A stretch of 64,000 nt of DNA from Lentisphaerae bacterium GWF2_57_35 (lineage in GTDB: Bacteria > Verrucomicrobiota > Kiritimatiellia > CAIQIC01 > GWF2-57-35), in NCBI GenBank assembly GCA_001804865.1, contig MHBK01000019.1, positions 96,455 to 160,454 on the forward strand. Reading direction: 5' to 3'. This document shows positions 56,882-64,000 of the stretch, piece by piece. The position numbers and the translations under genes were made by a program. A model generated the notes under the pieces. The model was given only the letters and a program-made list of their open reading frames with translations. It was not told the origin of the DNA and ran no database searches. Position 1 is the first letter of the stretch, and each line of letters opens with the position of its first letter.

Positions 56882-59302
56882 ATGACGGACTTCAAGACGG
56901 TTGGAAAGCCGGTCAGTCGGATCGACGGCTTGGACAAAGTCAGCGGCGCGGCGCAATATGTCGACGACCTGGATTTTGGTCCCGGGCTCCTGCACGCCGC
57001 GATCGTGGAGAGCCCCTTCGCTCACGCCCTCATTAAGAAAATCGATATTTCCCAGGCGCTGAAAGTGCCTGGCGTCGTCAAGGTCGTCACGGGCGAAGAC
57101 TTCCCCTACACGTTCGGCCTTTACATGAAGGATCGCTTTATCTTTGCGCGGGACCGGGTCCGATTTGTCGGCGAGCAGGTCGCCGCCGTGGTGGCGCGGG
57201 ATGCCCGTACCGCGCAAAAAGCGGCTCGTCTGGTCAAGGTGGATTACGAAGAACTCCCTCCCGTTCTGGATCTGGCCGAAGCGCTCAAGGAAAAAGCCAC
57301 GCTGGTCCATCCCGATTTGAAAAACTATGGCCGCTGTCCCTGGTTCTTCCCCCGGCCCGACACCAACATCGCGCACTGGCGCAAGACCCGCAAAGGAGAT
57401 ATCGAAGCGGGATTCAAAGATGCCGAGGTGATCCTGGAAGACACCTACACGGTGCCCCGCTATGCCCATTGCGCCATCGAGCCGCATGTGATTGTGGGCT
57501 TGTACGACATGGCCGGACGCTTGACGTTATGGTCCTCGTCCCAGTCTCCCTACACGCAACGCCATGTTTTCGCGGAAGCGCTCGCGCCGCTGGGCCTGAC
57601 GCACAAAGACATCCGCGTCGTCACCCCGTATGTCGGCGGAGGCTTCGGAGGAAAAGCCGGCGTGTCCATGGAAATCATCGGCGCGGCGCTCGCCATCGCC
57701 GTCCGCGGCCGGCCGGTTAAAGTCCGCTGCACTCGCGCCCAGGAATTTTACAACACCTACCAACGGCAAGGCGTCATCGCGCGCATCAAACTGGGCGTCA
57801 AGAAAGACGGCACGATCACGGCCTTGGAGCACACGATGCATTGGGATGCGGGCGGCTATGTCGAATATGGAGCGAATGTCGTCAATGCCGCCGGCCTATC
57901 CGCCACGGGCCCTTACCGCGTGCCCAACTTGAAAATCGATTCGGTCTGCGTTTACACCAATCTTCCGCCCGGCGGCCCGTACCGCGGATTTGGCTACTCG
58001 GAGTTCCATTTCGGCTTGGAATCGCACATCACCCGCATCGCCAAAATGATCGGCATGGACCCGGTCGAGTTTCGCCGGAAGAACGCCATTCGAGAAGGCG
58101 ACACGCTGGCGTACGGCGCCAAGATGAATCCCAACGGACTGCACGAAGCCATCGATCGCGTGGCTCAGGAAATCGAATGGGGCCGCAAAGAAACATCGAG
58201 CGATCCGGAGAAGGCCATCGGAAAAGGCTTCGCCTTATTCTGGAAAGCGCCGGCCATGCCGCCGAACGCGTCTTCGGCGGCCTTCATCAAGTTTAACGAA
58301 GATGCCAGCCTGCACCTGATGGTGTCCGGCATGGAAATCGGCCAGGGCTACCTGACCGTCATGGCGCAGATCGCCTCCGAAATCCTGACTGTGCCCATGG
58401 AAAAAATCCGCGTCGAAACCCCCGACACCGATCGCAACGCCTACGAATGGCAAACCGTCGGTTCGCATATCACCTGGAGTTGCGGCAATGCCGTCAAAGC
58501 CGCGGCGATGGATGTACGCGACAAGCTCTTTGAAGTCGTGCATCGGGCACATGGGGTCGACAAGAAAATGCTGTATCTGGAAGAGGAAACGGTCAAATGC
58601 CGGGGCCGTTCGGATTTCGCGATTCCGTTAAAGGACTTCGTGATCAACGGCATTCAGACGCCCCACGGCAATTTTCTGGGAGGCCCCATCCTGGGCAGCG
58701 GCATGTTCATGCCGGAATTCACCTCGGCTTTAAGCGATCCGGAAACCAGCCAGGGCGGACATCCGAACGTGCATTACACGGTCGGCGCCGCGGCCGCCAC
58801 CGTCGAGATCGACCGACGTACGGGCAAAATGAAAATCCTGAAAGCGGTCCTGGCGGTCGATGCCGGCAAAGCCATCAATCCCGATCTGGTCAAAGGCCAA
58901 ATCACAGGCGGATTGCTGCAAGGAATCGCCACCGTGCTTTATGAAGATATTCGCTACGACTTAAAGGGCCGATTGCTGAACCCCAATTTCACGGATTACA
59001 AAATTCCCACAGCCAAGGATGTCCCGGTCGAGATCGTGCCCATCGTCGTCGAAGTGCCTCAACCCGACGGTCCTTTCGGTGCGCGCGGGGTCGGCGAGCA
59101 CACCATGATCCCGGCCGCGCCCATTATCGCCAATGCCCTGGAAGATGCCTTGGGCCTTCGCCTCAAAACCTTGCCGCTAACGGCCGAGAAAATTGCCCTT
59201 GAGCTTAATCAAATCTCTTACGATGACGTGAAGGGTCATTACATGGGACTTTGCTTTCTGGGCAAACCGAACGAGTACGACTTTAAAATGCGCGCAAAAT
59301 AA
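56882..59302 (+). CDS. Molybdenum hydroxylase large (molybdopterin) subunit
   Basis: 806 residues. The molybdopterin-binding motifs VGGGFGGKAG and the active-site Glu in GARGVGEHTMIPAAP are intact. The segment PPGGPYRGFGYSEFHFGLE corresponds to the RxFGxPQ region that shapes the substrate pocket; the expected Pro-Gln reads Ser-Glu here, so it is not a plain xanthine dehydrogenase. It has the usual C-terminal KIPTAKDVPVEI. It should hydroxylate a carbon next to nitrogen in a heterocycle or oxidise an aldehyde. It is the last gene of the operon; no terminator is clear in 59303-59489. Confidence 0.9.
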   Translation: MTDFKTVGKPVSRIDGLDKVSGAAQYVDDLDFGPGLLHAAIVESPFAHALIKKIDISQALKVPGVVKVVTGEDFPYTFGLYMKDRFIFARDRVRFVGEQVAAVVARDARTAQKAARLVKVDYEELPPVLDLAEALKEKATLVHPDLKNYGRCPWFFPRPDTNIAHWRKTRKGDIEAGFKDAEVILEDTYTVPRYAHCAIEPHVIVGLYDMAGRLTLWSSSQSPYTQRHVFAEALAPLGLTHKDIRVVTPYVGGGFGGKAGVSMEIIGAALAIAVRGRPVKVRCTRAQEFYNTYQRQGVIARIKLGVKKDGTITALEHTMHWDAGGYVEYGANVVNAAGLSATGPYRVPNLKIDSVCVYTNLPPGGPYRGFGYSEFHFGLESHITRIAKMIGMDPVEFRRKNAIREGDTLAYGAKMNPNGLHEAIDRVAQEIEWGRKETSSDPEKAIGKGFALFWKAPAMPPNASSAAFIKFNEDASLHLMVSGMEIGQGYLTVMAQIASEILTVPMEKIRVETPDTDRNAYEWQTVGSHITWSCGNAVKAAAMDVRDKLFEVVHRAHGVDKKMLYLEEETVKCRGRSDFAIPLKDFVINGIQTPHGNFLGGPILGSGMFMPEFTSALSDPETSQGGHPNVHYTVGAAAATVEIDRRTGKMKILKAVLAVDAGKAINPDLVKGQITGGLLQGIATVLYEDIRYDLKGRLLNPNFTDYKIPTAKDVPVEIVPIVVEVPQPDGPFGARGVGEHTMIPAAPIIANALEDALGLRLKTLPLTAEKIALELNQISYDDVKGHYMGLCFLGKPNEYDFKMRAK

Positions 59303-59489
59303 GAGCCAAACTGAAATGGGTTCGATTGCGCCAAACGGAGAACCAGGCGCAACATGTCCGGCTCTGGAAACGTACGTCCACTGCCCGCCTCATGGACGCG
59401 TCCTGAGTGCTAGTTTCTCGGTTTGACCCTAATAGTCCCCGTTAGCCAGTTTCTGAACATCTCTATGGCTTGTTATCGTACATGGGTAC

Positions 59490-60572
59490 TCACGGCATGT
59501 AAGGGCGTTCCCGCGCATCGTGCCGCCAGTTAAACAGGTTCTGAGACGGATCGAACTCCAGGTTCCGGTCGTTCGCCGTCGGGTTGAAGTAGCAAGTAAA
59601 ACGGACCCCTCCCCGGTTTTCCTCAACCTTTCCTATTCGCCCAAATTCGATCGGGCCGTAGATTTTCCCGTATCGTGCACTCGTGATATTGCCCTTGTCG
59701 TCGAGAACCATCCGCACGCGGAAGATTAGATACTCCTCCGCGCCAAACAGATCTTTCTTCAGGATCTTGTCCTTGGTCATGTCAAGAGACAGAACCACAC
59801 CCGTGTCATAACCATCGTTCGGCGCTTCGTAGGCGGAAAGGAATTCGCTCCACATGTCTTTTCGCATGCGGACAAGCCCATCCATTTTGTTGCTGCATGC
59901 AATGGTCAGTTCATACGACCCCGTCCAGAAGTCTTGAGCATTGGCTTTGTACGTGAAATACACGTCTGCTTGTTTCCCGGCGCCATGCGGCAACACCCAG
60001 TCGCCGACTTCTAGATCAAACCCAACGGGTGTATCACGGACAGGCACCGGCGCATCAATCCTCTTCGCGTACATGGCGATGGGTTGACGGCGTTCTTTAA
60101 GCACAAGTGTAATAGTTGGATTCCACGGCTGCCAGCGATCATCCTTAACGCTGTTTTCTTGCTGATGATATAACCAGTATTCCCCCGAGGTGGGACTTGC
60201 GGCTGAGTTCTTGTTTGAATCCAGGCCGCTCGGTCGGTAAAACCAGTATTTCCCGGTCGTCTTGTAATAACCGTCCTTGGTTATTGTGTAATTCATGCTG
60301 CCGATCGTCTTGCCTGCAGCGACGAATAGGCCATTGGGGTCGGTCTGTCCTTCGGAGGCAACAACATCGGCAGATGAGTCCGAACCCCAAAACGCCACAC
60401 TCAGCTTAGCCTTTTCAACCGGCTTGCCAGTTGAATCAACGACAAGAAGCGTAACCTCACCTTGTGCTCCATGCTGTCGGGCCTTCTCAACTTCCGGCGG
60501 CGCCGCGAAAAGTTTTCCCGCGATCAGACAACCGGACAAAAGCATAACAATCACAATATAGAAGCGGTTCAT
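59490..60572 (-). CDS. Exported protein with carboxypeptidase-regulatory-like domain
   Basis: 360 residues; AAGGAGG precedes ATG 60572, which overlaps the upstream stop (ATGA). The leader (YIVIVMLLSGCLIAGKLFAA) has LSGC, so it could be a lipoprotein, or be cut later at LFAA. Residues about 38-120 look like a carboxypeptidase-regulatory/Ig-like sandwich (EVTLLVVDSTGKPVEKAKLS, then SEGQTDPNGLFVAAGKTIG). The remainder is beta-rich and unassigned. Coupling to the hydrolase gene suggests a shared role. Confidence 0.7.
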   Translation of the reverse strand: MNRFYIVIVMLLSGCLIAGKLFAAPPEVEKARQHGAQGEVTLLVVDSTGKPVEKAKLSVAFWGSDSSADVVASEGQTDPNGLFVAAGKTIGSMNYTITKDGYYKTTGKYWFYRPSGLDSNKNSAASPTSGEYWLYHQQENSVKDDRWQPWNPTITLVLKERRQPIAMYAKRIDAPVPVRDTPVGFDLEVGDWVLPHGAGKQADVYFTYKANAQDFWTGSYELTIACSNKMDGLVRMRKDMWSEFLSAYEAPNDGYDTGVVLSLDMTKDKILKKDLFGAEEYLIFRVRMVLDDKGNITSARYGKIYGPIEFGRIGKVEENRGGVRFTCYFNPTANDRNLEFDPSQNLFNWRHDARERPYMP

Positions 60573-63500
60573 TGCAGACCTCCTTGCGAAACGAGTTGGT
60601 TAAACAGATCATAGGTGTAGAAGTAAGCCATGTTCTTCAAATCACTGTGGAGCCAGCGGGCGCCATAGTCTCCTCCACTTCGTCCCCATCCATTCGGCTT
60701 GTGATCGTTAGCGTTGTAGTTTCTGTCCAAGCCGAGCGGAGCTATCGCGTCTATGCCCGCCGCATACGAGAGGGCTGGCACTCCTTGGGCGATGATGTCG
60801 TTTGCGACCTGCGCCGTGATGTTTGAAGAAAACATCGTAGTCGGCTCGTGCAAAAACACCGCATTGGTTCGAAGTTGAGCCGGAATGGCAGCATTAGCCT
60901 GCTCCATAGTGTATTCCGAAATCCATCCCTCAGAAGTCCAATAGCCCTCAAACCCCCATCCAGCCCAATCCGTCCCCCCTAATCCCCCTCGCCCCTTGAA
61001 AATTTCCTGTTTCTGCCAAGCATATTGCTCAAGATGGAATGGGCCACCGGAAAACACAGATGGCGTACCAGGATAGACTTCAAATACTTCGTCGCCAGTT
61101 GAGTAGAAATTGTATGCCACCGAGAGGATAGAAGGGAAACGATCTTGCCATGTCAGCTTTTCCCGATCATCCGGCGAAGAGAACAACCGAAACCAAGTTG
61201 AACACCATGTGTTGGAGTTGTATCCTATGTAATCTTCATGGAGCATGTAATTGCCCACCGTTGCGTCATTGAAAAGCGAGGGGGCATAGCATTCCGTCGC
61301 CACGGCGGAATCGAGCATGAAATACTCAGTCACGCTCAGACCGTAGTCCTGAATCGCGCTAGAGACAACCATGTTGCCGAGACTATGAGCAAGAACGATC
61401 TTCTCGCCGGTTATGCCCTGCAACTGCATACAGAAGTTCGAAGCCACGATCAGTGCACTTGCGACGTTCTCCTGATAGTGTAACGCATTGATGAGCCCCA
61501 CATCGCCATCCCACGTCATGCCCCAAAATCTGGCTCGCGAACCTGATTGATAAAGCTTCTTAAACATTTCCGCATTCCACCCCCGCGACCCTTCAGCTGT
61601 TACGTTAAACCCGTGCAAGAAAAAAACGTTCTTGCGGGTGTTCAAATAGTCGGGATTGTTCGCTGGCTCTCCCGTCGAGGTGGGCGGCCCGCCACTTGGT
61701 CTTATGTTAATTGATCGATACATCTTCTCCACGCCATCGATGCTCAAAGGCATTTGCTGTTCGAAGATTTTGATCCCGCCTACCCACAATTCCAAGATGA
61801 GCGGCGCCGTCGTGGGCTTCGTGCCCTCCATCATCAATACGCCCTTATTCGCGTTATTCTTGATCTTTAAAAGAAAGCTGTTGTTCAGAACGATTCCGAA
61901 AGAGGCGATCGCGATGGCATCCGCCTCGAAAGCGTTCTGATTAAACGACGGGCCATAGGTATTGCCTTCGGTCGTCAGGAAGTTCCCGGCCTGGTCTTTG
62001 GTTAAGTCGGTGTAGACTATTTTGACGGCGGCATCGGCCTGCTTAAGCTTGTATTGAACGGTCGCGCTTGGCGGGAAAAGATTAAGAATTTGATTGAGAT
62101 CCAACCAGACGGGGAAGAAGTCGGGCAAGTCGCAGCGACCGTTGACCTCGTCGTCCTCGTGGTTTGCATTTTCCTGGCCAGGGATATCGCTGTCGCCCTC
62201 GGCAACGTCCCCAAGATCATGGTCATCGTTGATCCAGAATCGAAACGGATTGAAAGCGGTGGCTTGATTCTGGTCCAAGGAGTCAATTTTACGGTCGTGG
62301 TTCCAGTCGGGAACGATGGTGGAGCTAATGACCGAATTCGACACCCTGGCGATGGAAAGAAGATGGCCCTTCCACTGTAGGTTGGGATGACTGGGCCATT
62401 GGAAGTCCGCCTCGGTCACCCGCTGTTCAACGTTGGGTTTGATCTTGGTCACAAAGCCTACCGTGCCGAAGTATCCGATACTTATGCCGGGACTGCCGCG
62501 GAAGAACACTTGAGCCGCCGAAGCGGAATTCAGGATTTCGTTGCCCATCAGCAGCGGATCGAATTTCAGCAAGACCCATTGTTCTTCGTCGCTTTCAGCG
62601 TGTTTGACGAAGCGCACTTCCGTGTCGCGGTATTGCTTGGTGGTGAGCGAATTTGCGGTGGCGTAATCGGTAAAGCCAAAGTGCGCCCAGGTCAATTGAC
62701 TGGACAGAGTGATATTCACCAAAGAATCGATCGGCGCGTCGGAACAGTTACTGAAATTATAATTGGTCATAATCAAGCAGATTTTCCCTTGCCCTTCCGA
62801 GCGCTGGGAATAGGTGGCTGACGGTCCCATCCAATCCACGGAATTCCTAGCCGCCTGCCAAATTCTAGAATTCCCGCTTTCGCTATACGTTTTGTAATCC
62901 AGCTTATAGTTAAAGCTCAACATCTGATACTCGGTAAAAGGCGGATCGACGTAAAGGGATCGACCGTTGACGTTAGCAACGCCTTCGATATGGTTCAAGC
63001 CAACCGCCATGCCGACCGCTTGGGTGGTTTGGAAGGCCCAAGCGCCATTGGTGGGGGTTCCGATTTGGATGCCGACCCCGTTTACGGCGATCACTGCCCC
63101 GGTCAGATTGTCCGAGATTTCGCCTTTTACCACGATGTTGGTCCCGTTCATTTCGGCATAAGGCGCCGGATAGGTGATTTTGAAGACATAATTGGTGTCG
63201 CGGATGACCGCATACCGGCTGGTGCTCAGGTTTCCTGCGGCGTCTTGCGCCGCGACGCAGACCCAATTGCTGCCGGGGAACAACTCCACGCGCCCGAGCA
63301 ATTGAGTCCCCAACCGTCCCATGGTCGTTTTCGAATTGGTGGCTCCGTTTCCATTTTCGGCATAGAGCCACACCCATTCCGCGTCGGCGTCGGCATGTCC
63401 CCGCACATACAAGTCCTTGGAGTCGGCGTAGGTGGTCCGGTCGAAGAAATTCGTCTGCTCGCCCGTGATTTCGTAATCCCTGGGAAGGTCCAGCAGGGCT

Positions 63501-64000
63501 TGCGGCGCGTTGGTATCGCCGGAGGTCTCCACCGTCACGGTAATTTGCGTGCTCACCGTATGCCCAACCTGATCGCTCACTTCGATGCTCAGCGTGTTCG
63601 TTCCGGGTTGTAGAAGATGCCTCACCATATAAAACTGTCCGCTGGAAATGCCGTCTACCCAATTGCTGTTTACCAACACTCTTACAACGCCCAGATTGTC
63701 GGTGGCAAGCCCCGTGATGTCCACATGCAGCCGATTGGTCAGACCTCCATCCGCCGGACTAATCGCCAAAAGACTGGGCATTTCCGTGTCCAGGATCGCT
63801 CGTCCCATAAAGAGCGCGTTGCGGATGTTGTTGGTGTAGCGCAGATACATGTATACGTCGCGGAGGCCGTTGCTGTTGTCCGGCAGAGTATGGTCGATCA
63901 GGCGAGCGAAGGGGTAGGTAACCGCATCGACGAATTCTTCGTTATGAGCCACGACCACCTGATCGGCCCACAGAAACTCGTTGGTAAAGGCCAGGGTCAA
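60569..64000 (-). CDS. Large exported-type protein with Ig-like repeats and alpha/beta-hydrolase domain (5' truncated)
   Basis: At least 1,143 residues; the frame runs off the window, so the N-terminus and any signal peptide are missing. The N-terminal part has Ig/cadherin-like units (GTNTLSIEVSDQVGHTVSTQ, SNWVCVAAQDAAGNLSTS). After a middle region with an acidic stretch (WNHDRKIDSLDQN, DDHDLGDVAEGDSD) comes an alpha/beta-hydrolase domain: FLHGFNVTAEGSRGW, the nucleophile elbow LAHSLGNMVV and a late His in WLHSDLKNMAYFY. It is probably an extracellular or cell-surface esterase or lipase-type enzyme. The substrate is unknown. Confidence 0.8.
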   Translation of the reverse strand: MTLAFTNEFLWADQVVVAHNEEFVDAVTYPFARLIDHTLPDNSNGLRDVYMYLRYTNNIRNALFMGRAILDTEMPSLLAISPADGGLTNRLHVDITGLATDNLGVVRVLVNSNWVDGISSGQFYMVRHLLQPGTNTLSIEVSDQVGHTVSTQITVTVETSGDTNAPQALLDLPRDYEITGEQTNFFDRTTYADSKDLYVRGHADADAEWVWLYAENGNGATNSKTTMGRLGTQLLGRVELFPGSNWVCVAAQDAAGNLSTSRYAVIRDTNYVFKITYPAPYAEMNGTNIVVKGEISDNLTGAVIAVNGVGIQIGTPTNGAWAFQTTQAVGMAVGLNHIEGVANVNGRSLYVDPPFTEYQMLSFNYKLDYKTYSESGNSRIWQAARNSVDWMGPSATYSQRSEGQGKICLIMTNYNFSNCSDAPIDSLVNITLSSQLTWAHFGFTDYATANSLTTKQYRDTEVRFVKHAESDEEQWVLLKFDPLLMGNEILNSASAAQVFFRGSPGISIGYFGTVGFVTKIKPNVEQRVTEADFQWPSHPNLQWKGHLLSIARVSNSVISSTIVPDWNHDRKIDSLDQNQATAFNPFRFWINDDHDLGDVAEGDSDIPGQENANHEDDEVNGRCDLPDFFPVWLDLNQILNLFPPSATVQYKLKQADAAVKIVYTDLTKDQAGNFLTTEGNTYGPSFNQNAFEADAIAIASFGIVLNNSFLLKIKNNANKGVLMMEGTKPTTAPLILELWVGGIKIFEQQMPLSIDGVEKMYRSINIRPSGGPPTSTGEPANNPDYLNTRKNVFFLHGFNVTAEGSRGWNAEMFKKLYQSGSRARFWGMTWDGDVGLINALHYQENVASALIVASNFCMQLQGITGEKIVLAHSLGNMVVSSAIQDYGLSVTEYFMLDSAVATECYAPSLFNDATVGNYMLHEDYIGYNSNTWCSTWFRLFSSPDDREKLTWQDRFPSILSVAYNFYSTGDEVFEVYPGTPSVFSGGPFHLEQYAWQKQEIFKGRGGLGGTDWAGWGFEGYWTSEGWISEYTMEQANAAIPAQLRTNAVFLHEPTTMFSSNITAQVANDIIAQGVPALSYAAGIDAIAPLGLDRNYNANDHKPNGWGRSGGDYGARWLHSDLKNMAYFYTYDLFNQLVSQGGLQ

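Overview
The window looks like a metagenome-assembled contig from the PVC superphylum, most plausibly Kiritimatiellota, Lentisphaerota or Verrucomicrobiota. This is inferred from content, not from a marker gene: moderately high GC, very large exported proteins with thrombospondin type-3, lamin-tail-like and beta-helix modules, GH94 and GH31 enzymes, and many short dispersed palindromic repeats between genes. A near-exact Tn5/Nextera mosaic end at 29656-29674 points to leftover library adapter and a possible false join there.

Layout. 1-12.1 kb (all minus strand): a truncated STN-like protein, an exported coiled-coil protein, a YkgJ-type Cys-cluster protein, an FmdB-type zinc ribbon, an OmpA/TSP3 outer-membrane protein, two adjacent GH94 phosphorylases, a small membrane protein and a DUF4139 protein. 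12.2-25 kb: a giant exported protein of about 3,920 residues, built from repeated jelly-roll-like modules with an internal 1.39-kb tandem duplication, coupled to a TSP3 protein. 25.2-27.4 kb: a GH31 glycosidase. LacI-family-type operators sit upstream of the GH94 pair, the GH31 gene and the giant-protein operon, so these may form one sugar-responsive regulon. 27.6-29.5 kb: an AbiE toxin-antitoxin pair beside tRNA-Phe.

30-36.1 kb: a five-gene minus-strand operon of four paralogous secreted beta-helix proteins plus a TSP3 protein, every junction overlapping. 36.3-43.9 kb: an AbrB/Doc toxin-antitoxin module with a probably leaderless promoter, a small metal-binding-type protein, a histidine phosphatase, two more beta-helix proteins and an AAA/DUF4143 ATPase. 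44-47.3 kb: a cupredoxin-like/beta-propeller/C1-peptidase/IPT fusion. 47.5-48.1 kb: a RelBE pair followed by a PIN-domain remnant.

48.3-59.3 kb (plus strand): a ten-gene catabolic operon. It holds a GNAT-like protein, a thiolase-superfamily protein lacking the nucleophilic Cys, a DUF35 protein, DUF2877, FdrA and DUF1116 (the oxamate carbamoyltransferase-type trio), a metal-dependent cyclase-family hydrolase and the three subunits of a molybdenum hydroxylase. A coherent reading, still an inference, is oxidation of an N-heterocycle, ring opening, and phosphorolysis of a ureido/carbamoyl product to carbamoyl phosphate. The window ends with a minus-strand pair: an exported protein and a large, truncated alpha/beta-hydrolase protein.
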